A DNA stretch of 15,247 bases from an uncultured Ruminococcus sp. (GCA_902766585.1 CACXDV010000025.1:1-15247); one strand, 5' to 3'. Numbered from the stretch's first letter, positions 6,204 through 14,312 are shown. The notes: generated from the sequence alone by a model not told the origin. Numbers and translations are program-made.

Positions 6204-7109
6204 ATGGAACAGAGATCAGCTTTTATAGCTATAGTAGGACGCCCCAATGTCGGCAAATCATCACTTCTGAACAGAATGCTCGGTCAGAAGATAGCCATAG
6301 TATCCTCGAAGCCCCAGACCACAAGAACAAGGATCATGGGCGTTTTGACCGAAAAGGATACACAGCTTGTATTCATTGACACACCCGGTCTGCATAAGCC
6401 GAGGAATGACCTTGATAAATATATGCTCCGCTCTGTAAACGAATCTGTTGCGGGAGTTGATGCCTGTCTTCTCGTAGTCGAAGCCGGACGCGATATCACA
6501 GAGGGCGAGCGTATATTTGCAGAAAAATTCAAGGCTCTCGATATTCCCGCAGTACTTGCTATAAACAAAACCGATACAATAAAGGATAAAACCATTCTTG
6601 CGGCACAGATCGCGGAATTATCAAAGCTTTATCCCTTCAGCGCAGTTGTCCCCTGCTCGGCAGAGAACGGCGGCGGCGTTGAAGAGCTTAAACAGGAACT
6701 GAGAGCGCTTAGCTCTGAGGGCGGATTTATGTTTGATGAGGACACTCTTACCGACCAGCCCGAAAGAGTTATTGCAGCGGAAATCATAAGAGAAAAGCTT
6801 CTCAGACTTCTTGAAAAGGAAATCCCCCACGGCTCGGCAGTGTTTGTTGAGAAAATGAAGGAAAGAGAAAACGGCGGAATAATTGATATGGATGCCGCCA
6901 TATACTGTGAAAAGAGCAGCCATAAGGGTATCATTATCGGAAAGGGCGGCTCGATGCTCAAAAAGATAGGAAGCTATGCCCGTCAGGATATGGAAAAATT
7001 TTTCGGCTGCAAAATAAACCTTCAGCTATGGGTCAAGGTAAAAGAGGACTGGCGCAACCGTGAATCGGTACTGCGAAGTCTTGGATATGACAGCAGTGAT
7101 TTTGACTAA
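6204..7109 (+). CDS. era: GTPase Era
   Basis: Era is an essential GTPase that binds the 3' end of 16S rRNA and helps assemble the 30S subunit. The GTPase domain shows G1 GRPNVGKS (12-19), switch region KPQTTRTRI (36-44), G3 DTPG (59-62), G4 NKTD (121-124) and G5 SAE (152-154). The C-terminal KH domain carries KGIIIGKGGSMLKKIG (241-256), and the protein ends after VKVKEDWRNRESVLRSLGY. The length of 301 is typical and nothing is missing. The ribosome binding site GGAGG is well placed before ATG 6204. It sits after dgkA and before yqzL-recO, the usual Bacillota order, but without the cytidine deaminase gene (cdd) that lies between dgkA and era in Bacillus. Confidence 0.97.
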   Translation: MEQRSAFIAIVGRPNVGKSSLLNRMLGQKIAIVSSKPQTTRTRIMGVLTEKDTQLVFIDTPGLHKPRNDLDKYMLRSVNESVAGVDACLLVVEAGRDITEGERIFAEKFKALDIPAVLAINKTDTIKDKTILAAQIAELSKLYPFSAVVPCSAENGGGVEELKQELRALSSEGGFMFDEDTLTDQPERVIAAEIIREKLLRLLEKEIPHGSAVFVEKMKERENGGIIDMDAAIYCEKSSHKGIIIGKGGSMLKKIGSYARQDMEKFFGCKINLQLWVKVKEDWRNRESVLRSLGYDSSDFD

Positions 7110-7127
7110 CTGCGTCAATAAATTCGT

Positions 7128-7179
7128 CCTCCTTTGGATATAATATATACATAGTTATCTGTATTATTATCAAAGGAGG
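7128..7179 (+). promoter_or_regulatory. Hairpin sequestering the yqzL ribosome binding site, with a possible internal promoter
   Basis: CCTCCTTTG (7128-7136) is the exact reverse complement of CAAAGGAGG (7171-7179), which contains the ribosome binding site of yqzL. Inner AU pairs (such as 7138-7140 with 7168-7170, and 7147-7150 with 7161-7164) extend the stem to a loop at about 7151-7160. In mRNA read through from era the site would be buried. A TATAAT at 7139-7144 lies inside the left arm; a transcript begun there would start near 7151 and lack the left arm. No good -35 is seen for that TATAAT, so the promoter part is weak. Confidence 0.5.
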
Positions 7180-7186
7180 CACAGCT

Positions 7187-7357
7187 ATGGACGAGGAAAT
7201 GGCATGGAGCCGCTTTATCTCCACAGGCAGGATAGAGGACTACCTTCTCTACAAGGACGCTAAAACAGCAGCGGCACAGAACCGGTCCGATAAAACAGCG
7301 GAGGATTCAAATGAGATTCACAACGGATGGCCTGATATTAAAGGAGCAGACAATTAA
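7187..7357 (+). CDS. yqzL: YqzL-family small protein, overlapping the recO start
   Basis: A 56-residue protein beginning MDEEMAWSRFISTGRIEDYL and continuing LYKD, then an Ala/Asp/Lys-rich end. The pattern W-x-x-F-x-x-T-G-x-I-x-x-Y-L-L-x-K matches the short YqzL proteins that Bacillota encode between era and recO, and the position here is the same. The ribosome binding site AAAGGAGG is near perfect, seven to eight bases before the ATG. The last 47 bases overlap recO in another frame, and the recO ribosome binding site (GGAGG at about 7300) lies inside this gene, which suggests coupling. Function is unknown in the family as far as I know. The tail beyond about residue 25 is not obviously conserved. 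Confidence 0.8.
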   Translation: MDEEMAWSRFISTGRIEDYLLYKDAKTAAAQNRSDKTAEDSNEIHNGWPDIKGADN

Positions 7358-8057
7358 AGAAAAGGACAAGCTGGTAACAGTCTTCACCCGTTCCAACGGT
7401 CTGATAAGATGCTTCGTAAGAAATGCAAGGAATATAAAAAGTGTGCTGTCCTCTTCGACACAGCCGTTAAACTACTCCCGTCTTTCTATCTATGAAGGAC
7501 GGGATAGCTACATAATAGATGAAGCTGATTCTATCGCTATGTTCTATGAGCTGAGAGAGGATCTTGAAAAGCTGTCTCTTGCAAATTATTTCTGCGAGGT
7601 CTGCTGCCGTATGCTCCCTGACGGACAGCCCGCCGATGAGCTTCTGAGCCTTATACTCAATTCGCTTTATGTACTTCTGAATACGGATAAGCATCCCCTG
7701 CTCATCAAGTCTGTATTTGAGCTGCGCTTCATGGGAGTTTCGGGATTCATGCCCGATATACTTTGCTGCTGCGAATGCGGGGATTATGAAGCGGAAAAAA
7801 TGTATTTTCTCTTAAACGAATCCAAGCTCATATGCAGCCGCTGTTATAAAAGCGGAGATGCCTGTCCGCTGTCACGCTGTGCATTAATGGGACTGCGAAC
7901 AGCACTGCTGACTGATCCTAAAAGATTATTTGCATTTGAATTAGAGGGTGAATCACTGTACCAGCTTGCAGACTGTGCGGAAAAATTTTTACTGACACAT
8001 TCGGAACAGCCCTTCCCCTCGTTATTATTATATAAAGATATAAGGAATATGAACTGA
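7311..8057 (+). CDS. recO: DNA repair protein RecO
   Basis: RecO anneals single strands and, with RecR, loads RecA onto SSB-coated DNA in the RecFOR pathway. The N-terminal OB-fold covers about residues 1-80: TTDGLILKEQTIKEKDKLVTVFT (4-26), GLIRCFVRNARN and the PLNYSRLSIYEG strand. A helical domain follows. The zinc site typical of Gram-positive RecO is C153/C156 (within LCCCECG) and C175/C178 (ICSRC). The length of 248 is normal. The ATG at 7311 lies inside yqzL, seven bases after GGAGG. The stop is followed one base later by the mutS2 ATG. Confidence 0.93.
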   Translation: MRFTTDGLILKEQTIKEKDKLVTVFTRSNGLIRCFVRNARNIKSVLSSSTQPLNYSRLSIYEGRDSYIIDEADSIAMFYELREDLEKLSLANYFCEVCCRMLPDGQPADELLSLILNSLYVLLNTDKHPLLIKSVFELRFMGVSGFMPDILCCCECGDYEAEKMYFLLNESKLICSRCYKSGDACPLSRCALMGLRTALLTDPKRLFAFELEGESLYQLADCAEKFLLTHSEQPFPSLLLYKDIRNMN

Positions 8058-8058
8058 T

Positions 8059-10407
8059 ATGAATAAACATTATAAAGCACTTGAATTTGATAAAATACTT
8101 TTAAAGCTTGCCGAGCATACGACATTTGCCGATGCGCGCGAGCTTGCGCTTGCAGCAGAACCGGCAGAGGGACTTTTTGAGGCTCAGGAGCTGATGCGTG
8201 AGACCTCCGATGCCCATTCGCTTTCCGGACGCTTCGGTTCACCTGCCTTCGGGAATATCCACAATATGAACAGCTCTCTCCGCCGCGCTCAGGCAGGTGC
8301 AGTTCTGACAACGACCGAGCTTATCCGTATAGCTGCACTTCTTCGCAGCATACAGTCCGTATGCGACTGGAGAAAAAGAAGCGCGGGAGTGGAAACTGTC
8401 CTCGATATGCGCTTTAATGCGCTTTCACCACAGAAATATCTTGAAAATAAAATATCCTCAACGATACTTTCCGAGGATGAGATAGCCGACCATGCTTCAC
8501 CTGAGCTGTATAACATCAGGAGAAAAATTGCGGCTGCAGAAAATAAAATAAGGGAAAGGCTTGACAAAGCCATTCACTCCGTATCCATGCAGAAATATCT
8601 TCAGGAAAGCATTATAACCACAAGAGGCGGCAGATTTGTAATACCAGTAAAAGCAGAATTTCGTTCAAGCATACCCGGACTTGTCCATGATACCTCTTCC
8701 AGCGGCTCCACAGTATTTATTGAACCTATGAGCGTAGTCGAGGCAAATAATGAGATAAGGGTGCTTCGCTCAAAGGAGCAGGCTGAAATCGAAAGAATAC
8801 TTGCAGAGCTTTCCGCCGAGGCAGGAGCCTATGCCGATGCCGTATGCAGCAGTTACCGGATACTTACAGAGCTGAATGTAATATTTGCCCGTTCCCAGCT
8901 TGCATATTCCATGAAGGCATCAGAGCCGAAGCTAAATGCGGACGGAAGAATCCTTCTGCACAAAGCGCGTCACCCGCTTATTGATCCGGATAAAGTCGTT
9001 CCGACTGAGATAGAGCTTGGAATAAACTTTGATACTCTTGTCATTACGGGACCGAATACGGGCGGTAAAACAGTATCGCTGAAAACCATCGGGCTTCTTT
9101 CACTTATGGCGATGTGCGGATTTATGATACCCGCAGGCGACAACAGCGAGATATCTGTATTCAACAGGATACTTGCGGATATCGGGGATGAACAGAGCAT
9201 TGAGCAGTCTCTTTCGACCTTTTCCGCGCATATGACAAATATTATTTCCATACTCGATGAGGCTGATGACAGAAGCCTTGTCCTGATAGACGAATTAGGC
9301 TCAGGCACAGATCCCGTTGAAGGCGCTGCGCTTGCCACAGCTATTCTTGAACAGTTAAGATCGCAGGGCGCAAAAATAGCTGCGACTACTCATTATGCAG
9401 AGCTGAAAAGCTTTGCGCTTGATACTGCTGGTGTCGAAAACGGCTGCTGCGAATTTGACGTTGCTACACTTCGTCCTACATATCGTCTGCTTATCGGTAT
9501 GCCCGGACGTTCAAACGCCTTCGCTATTTCCGAAAGACTCGGCATAAAAAAGGATGTAGTTGACAGAGCAAGGGAGTTGGTATCGGCAGAAAGCGCGAAA
9601 TTTGAAAATGTTGTGAAAAAGCTTGAAACAAGCCGCGGAGAACTTGAGGAAAAGCTTAAGGAAGCAGAAGAAATCAAGGCAGAAGCCGCTAAGGAGCTGG
9701 AAAAAGCAAAATATGCCGCCGAAAAAGCCGAAAAGGAAAAGGCAGACGAGATAGCTGCCGCAAAGGCTCAGGCAGAACAGATAATCACAAAGGCAAGAAC
9801 TCAGGTATATACCCTTCTTGACGAGCTGGAGGCAATAAAGAAAAAACAGAATATTACCGCCGAGGAAAAGGCAAAGCTCCGTTCGGATATCAAAAAAATG
9901 GAGGATTCAGCAGATCCTGTCGAAAAACGCTCCAATGAGGATTATGTACTTCCGAGACCGCTTGTCAAGGGCGACCGTGTGCTGATATTCGATATTGACA
10001 AGGAGGGGACCGTTCTTGAGGTCGGCAGGGATAATGCTCTTGTACAGGCAGGTATCATAAAAACGAGAGTGCCCTTGAAAAATCTCAGACTGCTTAAACA
10101 GGAAAAGGTAAAAACCCCTCAGCGCAGCGCAGCAAGAACTATAAGGCGTGATACACGAAGCAGCGCAGCGACCGAGGTGGATGTAAGGGGAGAATATGTA
10201 CAGGACGCTATAATAGATGTCGATAATGCCATAGATGCAGCAGTAATGCAGGGACTGCATCAGATAACCATAATTCACGGAAAGGGTACCGGAACTCTCA
10301 GAAGGGAAATACAAAAGCACCTGAGAAATCATCCCTCTGTGAGGACCTTCCGCCTCGGAGTATACGGCGAAGGCGAAGCCGGTGTTACAATTGCCGAGCT
10401 TAAATAA
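8059..10407 (+). CDS. mutS2: Endonuclease MutS2 (MutS-like ATPase with Smr domain)
   Basis: MutS2 lacks the mismatch-recognition domain of MutS; it is linked to suppression of homologous recombination and, in Bacillus, to splitting collided ribosomes. In this 782-residue protein the core/lever region covers about 1-300 (YNIRRKI, TTRGGRFVIPVKAE, DTSSSGSTVFIEP). The ATPase has Walker A GPNTGGKT (331-338), DIGDEQSIEQSLSTFSAHM (374-392) and Walker B LVLIDELGSGTDP (407-419), then ATTHYAELK. A charged Ala/Glu/Lys-rich coiled coil spans about 515-620. A KOW-like segment lies at about 635-680. The C-terminal Smr nuclease domain (about 706-782) holds VDVRGEYVQDA and HGKGTGTLR (740-748). All blocks are intact and the length is standard. 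AAGGA lies about 12 bases before the ATG, and coupling to recO (one-base gap) probably helps translation. Confidence 0.96.
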   Translation: MNKHYKALEFDKILLKLAEHTTFADARELALAAEPAEGLFEAQELMRETSDAHSLSGRFGSPAFGNIHNMNSSLRRAQAGAVLTTTELIRIAALLRSIQSVCDWRKRSAGVETVLDMRFNALSPQKYLENKISSTILSEDEIADHASPELYNIRRKIAAAENKIRERLDKAIHSVSMQKYLQESIITTRGGRFVIPVKAEFRSSIPGLVHDTSSSGSTVFIEPMSVVEANNEIRVLRSKEQAEIERILAELSAEAGAYADAVCSSYRILTELNVIFARSQLAYSMKASEPKLNADGRILLHKARHPLIDPDKVVPTEIELGINFDTLVITGPNTGGKTVSLKTIGLLSLMAMCGFMIPAGDNSEISVFNRILADIGDEQSIEQSLSTFSAHMTNIISILDEADDRSLVLIDELGSGTDPVEGAALATAILEQLRSQGAKIAATTHYAELKSFALDTAGVENGCCEFDVATLRPTYRLLIGMPGRSNAFAISERLGIKKDVVDRARELVSAESAKFENVVKKLETSRGELEEKLKEAEEIKAEAAKELEKAKYAAEKAEKEKADEIAAAKAQAEQIITKARTQVYTLLDELEAIKKKQNITAEEKAKLRSDIKKMEDSADPVEKRSNEDYVLPRPLVKGDRVLIFDIDKEGTVLEVGRDNALVQAGIIKTRVPLKNLRLLKQEKVKTPQRSAARTIRRDTRSSAATEVDVRGEYVQDAIIDVDNAIDAAVMQGLHQITIIHGKGTGTLRREIQKHLRNHPSVRTFRLGVYGEGEAGVTIAELK

Positions 10408-10422
10408 TGAGGTGAAGCTTCA

Positions 10423-11157
10423 TTGAAGAAGAAAAGAATAATAATTGGTATTATTATATTTATTATTTCCTTGATAATGATACTCGGAGTGACCGCGCTG
10501 ATTTTCTATACACTGATAACTACAGATAACTGCGCCGATAAATACACTCTCAGAGAAACAGATGATACCTTCCTTGAAACCATTCTCAAGGGAGCTGCCT
10601 TCGGTGAGGAATTTGAGCTTACGGATACACAGGTCAATACCTATGTAAATCAAAAGTACTGCGGGGTAAAAAACGATACGGGCGCCGAAAACATTATGAT
10701 ATATTTTCATAAGGACGCGCCCACAGAAATATATGCCCGTATAATGTACAGGGGACTTGAAATGTCCGCAAGGGCTGAGGCTGAAATAGGAATAGACCGC
10801 GATACGAGTATTATCACCGTAAAGCTCAAAAATGCATACCTTGGCGAGCTTAAGCTGTCGGATGCATCACTTTCACGGATACTTAACAGGCTTTACGGAA
10901 ACAGTTCCTTTATAGAAGTTGACGGAACTGCCTTAAAGGTCACCGCCTGCTATACCTTTAAAATAAAAAACATTGACATCCATGTTTACCTCAAGGAGTT
11001 TTCTCCTGCCGACGAGGCTATTCACTGCCGTTCAAACAGTCTTACAGGCGAGGCTGTACGGGCAGCAGCTGAATATTTCCTTTCAGATGAGGGCAGACAG
11101 AAATTATCCGATATCTATAACGGCATAAAGGATAAGTTTTCATCTATAATAAACTAA
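10423..11157 (+). CDS. Membrane-anchored protein of unknown function (possibly YpmS/DUF2140-like)
   Basis: A 244-residue protein with a Lys/Arg-rich start, one membrane segment at about 5-31, and an outer domain of about 210 residues. FELTDTQVNTYVNQKY (about 64-79), repeated beta-strand-like stretches (IYARIMYRGLEMSARAEAEI, then TSIITVKLKNAYLGELKL) and a second strand-rich half recall the YpmS/DUF2140 layout, where an LT-x-x-Q-x-N motif follows one membrane helix. This assignment is tentative. Only two cysteines lie near each other outside the membrane, and no catalytic motif is seen. The start is TTG at 10423, eight bases after GAGGTG; no ATG upstream is usable. It is 15 bases after mutS2 and is the last gene of the operon, before a terminator. 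Confidence 0.75.
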   Translation: MKKKRIIIGIIIFIISLIMILGVTALIFYTLITTDNCADKYTLRETDDTFLETILKGAAFGEEFELTDTQVNTYVNQKYCGVKNDTGAENIMIYFHKDAPTEIYARIMYRGLEMSARAEAEIGIDRDTSIITVKLKNAYLGELKLSDASLSRILNRLYGNSSFIEVDGTALKVTACYTFKIKNIDIHVYLKEFSPADEAIHCRSNSLTGEAVRAAAEYFLSDEGRQKLSDIYNGIKDKFSSIIN

Positions 11158-11171
11158 CAACCAATATATTT

Positions 11172-11220
11172 CCGGCTGAAATATCATATAGTTTGGTATA
11201 TCAGCCGGAGCTTTTCTTTT
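11172..11220 (+). terminator. Rho-independent terminator ending the phoH-mutS2 operon
   Basis: CCGGCTGA (11172-11179) pairs with TCAGCCGG (11201-11208). Inner AU pairing extends the stem, and a T-rich tail CTTTTCTTTT follows at 11211-11220. It lies 14 bases after the stop of the previous gene. Confidence 0.85.
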
Positions 11221-11263
11221 GATAATACTTTCGGATAAGAACATCCGTAACTGCACGGCGGTG

Positions 11264-11292
11264 TTGATTTTTTATGATATGGGTGATATAAT
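11264..11292 (+). promoter_or_regulatory. Promoter of the DUF3592/transglutaminase/upp operon
   Basis: TTGATT (11264-11269), a 17-base spacer and a perfect TATAAT (11287-11292) with an extended TG at 11284-11285. The expected start is near 11299, about 45 bases before the ATG at 11344. The -10 region TGATATAAT is identical to that of the phoH promoter. A short hairpin (CGGAT/ATCCG, 11232-11247) lies upstream. Confidence 0.78.
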
Positions 11293-11343
11293 TGGGATTA
11301 TGGAAAGTATACTCTTTTACAGAAAACTCCGGAGGATAATGCT

Positions 11344-12195
11344 ATGGAAAAACAAAATACAGAGAAAAAAAAGAAGCTTCGTCTGCCGCCGATAGTACTT
11401 GTTATCCTTGCAGTGATAATAATGATATGCTGTGTGATCGTTTCAATGCACATTACAAACTCAAATAAGGAAAACAGGGAATTTCTGAAGGAGGCAACAA
11501 AGACCGAGGCGGAAATACGCGATAAAACCGCCTATACGCTCGGTACTGATGATGATTATGTTATCCACTATGTCTTTGAAATTGCCTTTAACATGAGCAA
11601 ATATACGGATGAAAAGGATTTTGTAACTACCATGGACGAAACCGCCGAAATACTCAAGGATCTTGAACCCGGTGCGACCATAGAAATATACTACAATAAT
11701 GATGATCCGAGCGAATGTCATCCTGCAATGATTTACAGCGACAATACTGCAGCGTATGTTATTCTCATTATACTTTTCGTTGCGGCGATCGCTATGGCTT
11801 GGATCAATATTGACACGATCATACGCAATATCCACGGCTATGCCCCGCGTTTTGCAAAGCCCGAGGAGATAGGCTTTATGGGCGATCCGAATGCCGATAA
11901 CGGTCTGAGCGACAATGCCATTGATTACGGAGCCGGTGATGTTTTCAGCAATAATCTTATGGACAGCTGCTCCGATCCTTTTGCGACCTATTCAGGCTAT
12001 GATGAAGGGGAAAATAATCCTCCCGAAGGCTCATATTTTGATCCGAACGCAAGCTGCGGCACTCCTCAGCCCGATGTTCCCGATCAGACTATAGATCACG
12101 GCGGCGCTGATATTAATAACCCCTTCCTTACAAACGTCAACACCGATCCGAACAACCCTTATAATCAGGGCAATTATAATAACAATAATCAATAA
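11344..12195 (+). CDS. DUF3592-like membrane protein with long disordered tail
   Basis: A 283-residue protein. A basic N-end (KKKKLR) precedes membrane segment 1 (about 16-36), an outer domain of about 100 residues follows, then membrane segment 2 (about 136-158). The outer domain has the DUF3592 trait of a strand-rich stretch ending in a glycine turn and a YN-x-x-x-P motif: DLEPGATIEIYYNNDDPSEC (106-125). Positive-inside reasoning puts the last 120 residues in the cytoplasm. This tail is rich in Asn, Asp, Pro and Gly, with repeated DPN-type turns (GDPNADNG, FDPNASCG, NTDPNNPYN), and ends NQGNYNNNNQ, so it is probably unstructured. The ribosome binding site GGAGG is nine bases before ATG 11344. 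It is the first gene of its operon, 19 bases before the transglutaminase lipoprotein. Function is unknown; the DUF3592 call is by pattern and moderately sure. Confidence 0.75.
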   Translation: MEKQNTEKKKKLRLPPIVLVILAVIIMICCVIVSMHITNSNKENREFLKEATKTEAEIRDKTAYTLGTDDDYVIHYVFEIAFNMSKYTDEKDFVTTMDETAEILKDLEPGATIEIYYNNDDPSECHPAMIYSDNTAAYVILIILFVAAIAMAWINIDTIIRNIHGYAPRFAKPEEIGFMGDPNADNGLSDNAIDYGAGDVFSNNLMDSCSDPFATYSGYDEGENNPPEGSYFDPNASCGTPQPDVPDQTIDHGGADINNPFLTNVNTDPNNPYNQGNYNNNNQ

Positions 12196-12214
12196 AAATA
12201 TACGGTGAAAGCTA

Positions 12215-13585
12215 ATGAAAAAACGATTTTTATTAACCGCGCTTGTACTTGTTCTTTCAGTTTCTATCAGCGGATGCAGCGTAGTTTTTTCTCCGGAGGT
12301 TTCTTCTGATAAAAGCGTGGTTTCGGAACAGCAGGAAAGCTCATCTTCTGCGGAATCTTCTGATGAAGAAAGCTCAGAATCCGTTTCCTCCGAAGAGGTT
12401 TACGAAAGTGAAATAAGCAATCAGGAATCATCCGAGGTCTCAGTAATCTCTTCATCCTCCGGTTCACCATGGGACGATATCCCTTTCCCGCAGACATCTC
12501 ATTTCAGAGTACCCGATCCGGATACATCTCAGGTAGAGGATCTCGACAAAAAATATTTCGTAAATCGTCTTAGCCGTGAAATGCTGTATTTCTTCTGCAA
12601 ATTATATAATGCAGCCAAAAACTATGAAAACGATGTTTCCTTTGAACGCACACTTGATGAAGATGAAATGGATACCCTGATGTATCTTCTGAATTACGAA
12701 TGTCCTGAGCTGATCCACCTCAGCGGGGATTATTACCCGCATTATGATGCAGACGAAACTACAAAATATCGCGGTGTAGGCTTTATTTACTGCATACCGA
12801 AGGAAGAATATGACAGCTCAAGAAAACAGCTTGATGATTACTTCTCCAAGCTTCAAAAAACACTTGACGGAAAGACGGAGCTTGAAAAGGAAAAATATGT
12901 ATATGACACTCTTTTCTATAACTGCATATATGATGAAACTATGTCCCATTCAGGCTCCGCCTACGGCTCTTTGATAGAAAACGTCGGCAGATGCGAGGCT
13001 CTGAGCAAGGGCTTTACATGGTGCATGAGAAAGCTTGATATAGAATGTCTCTGCGTCTCTGGTACGCCACTGTGGAACCCGAATTCGCTGTATTCCGAAC
13101 ATTCCTGGAATATCGTAAAGATCAATGATGAATGGTATCATGTAGATATAACGACCGACAATGTTCAGCTCGATTCACTAAAGGAAAACCTTCCCGATTA
13201 CGGCTTTTTCAATGCAAGTGACCGCATGATAGCTGATAACCGTGAAATAAGAGAGAGCTTTGTACGGTTGGGTATCCCTGTCTGCTCCTCAGAAACTCTC
13301 AATTATCATATAATGAACAATCAGTTCCTTGCAAGCGACCGGGCAGACGAGGATCATTTTGATTCAATACTGCTTTCACATCTGAGTGAAGACGGCATCA
13401 AAGCGCTTTCAGTAAAATTTGAAAACCAAGCCGATTATGAATACGCTCGTGATCGTATTGAAGAATGGACAAGAAGCTTTCTCGAAGCAAATTCCGACAG
13501 AGATTTTATCTTCAATACATATTACAATAAGCTTTCACGCACTATTGTGACGGACGTAAGCTTTACAGATAATGCAGAAGGGTGA
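12215..13585 (+). CDS. Transglutaminase-like domain lipoprotein
   Basis: A 456-residue precursor with a lipoprotein signal: MKKR, a hydrophobic core, and lipobox ISGC with the acylated C21. Residues 22-90 form a Ser/Glu-rich linker that would hold the domain away from the membrane. The transglutaminase/protease-like core lies at about 215-335: GSLIENVGRCEALSKGF with nucleophile C260, EHSWNIVKINDEWYHVD with H296, and D311 in VDITTDN. The Cys-His-Asp triad is in the canonical order, so catalytic activity (protease, amidase or cross-linking type) is possible outside the cell. Residues 100-210 precede the core and look mostly helical. The last 120 residues are an extra domain I do not recognise. 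GGTGA precedes the ATG. It is flanked on both sides by DUF3592-like membrane proteins, with only a 19-base gap upstream and tight coupling downstream, so these probably act together at the envelope. The substrate is unknown. Confidence 0.88.
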   Translation: MKKRFLLTALVLVLSVSISGCSVVFSPEVSSDKSVVSEQQESSSSAESSDEESSESVSSEEVYESEISNQESSEVSVISSSSGSPWDDIPFPQTSHFRVPDPDTSQVEDLDKKYFVNRLSREMLYFFCKLYNAAKNYENDVSFERTLDEDEMDTLMYLLNYECPELIHLSGDYYPHYDADETTKYRGVGFIYCIPKEEYDSSRKQLDDYFSKLQKTLDGKTELEKEKYVYDTLFYNCIYDETMSHSGSAYGSLIENVGRCEALSKGFTWCMRKLDIECLCVSGTPLWNPNSLYSEHSWNIVKINDEWYHVDITTDNVQLDSLKENLPDYGFFNASDRMIADNREIRESFVRLGIPVCSSETLNYHIMNNQFLASDRADEDHFDSILLSHLSEDGIKALSVKFENQADYEYARDRIEEWTRSFLEANSDRDFIFNTYYNKLSRTIVTDVSFTDNAEG

Positions 13586-13593
13586 GTGACCTG

Positions 13594-14295
13594 ATGGAAC
13601 CTGTTTCTAATCTTGGAAAATTAGGGAGATTTCTGATACTGCTCGCAGGTATCGTACTGCTGTTTTTCGGCGGAATGACAGTGGTATATAATAAGCCTCC
13701 CGAAAACATGGGACAATGCAGAGCCGTTATTTCCGGATTTGTTTTAGTAACAAAGGATTCGGTGCCGGAGGATACGACTGAGACACTTGTAAGCTATACC
13801 GTAAACGGCAAAAGCTACAAGGATATCCCCCTTGGGCAGTATGAAGTATCATGGAATGTCGGTGATGAGCTTACAGTGCTTTACAACAAAAACGATCCCA
13901 CAGACATAAGCACCAAAACAATGACCTACGGCGGATGGATAGTAATACTCTTTTCTCTCCCCTTTATAGTGATCGGCATATACACTCTTGTCACCATTCG
14001 CAGAAGAGCGCCGAGAACGCCTGAGGAAATTGCAGAGGACGAGGAAAGAACCACAAAGGGCAAGCTGAAATACAAGGCTTCATCTATCCTGATATCCTTG
14101 AGCGCGGGAATACCTCTTATTTCGATAGGAATAATACTTATTATTCTTGAGCATAACCATATAATCGGACTTCTGAGTCTTATTCTCGGTGCAGGCGCGG
14201 CTTTTGTAGGTGTACGTTCTGTCATAATGTATTTCATTATCAAAAACAGCCATAAAGAACATTCAGATGATACAATAGAAGAAAACATTCAATAG
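13594..14295 (+). CDS. DUF3592-like multi-pass membrane protein
   Basis: A 233-residue protein with about four membrane segments (about 11-32, 113-135, 164-185, 191-215). The loop between the first two is an outer domain with the DUF3592 pattern: ETLVSYTVNGKSYKDIPLG (63-81), then WNVGDELTVLYNKNDPTD (87-104). The region after segment 2 (RRRAPRTPEEIAEDEERTTKGKLK) is charged and presumably cytoplasmic. The frame also opens at a GTG at 13582 that overlaps the lipoprotein stop by four bases (GTGA). The ATG at 13594 has GGTGAG seven bases ahead and is preferred, so the gene starts eight bases after the previous stop. It is the second DUF3592-like gene of this operon but not a recent duplicate, since sequence and topology differ. 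Function is unknown. Confidence 0.82.
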   Translation: MEPVSNLGKLGRFLILLAGIVLLFFGGMTVVYNKPPENMGQCRAVISGFVLVTKDSVPEDTTETLVSYTVNGKSYKDIPLGQYEVSWNVGDELTVLYNKNDPTDISTKTMTYGGWIVILFSLPFIVIGIYTLVTIRRRAPRTPEEIAEDEERTTKGKLKYKASSILISLSAGIPLISIGIILIILEHNHIIGLLSLILGAGAAFVGVRSVIMYFIIKNSHKEHSDDTIEENIQ

Positions 14296-14312
14296 GAAAG
14301 TGAGGGAACAAA

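Noticed and set aside
7128..7179. The hairpin before yqzL as a transcription terminator after era
   Set aside because: No T run follows on the plus strand, and its right arm is the yqzL ribosome binding site.
14268..14276. Separate upp promoter (TGATACAAT)
   Set aside because: No -35 match at 16-18 bases upstream; kept only as a weak possibility.
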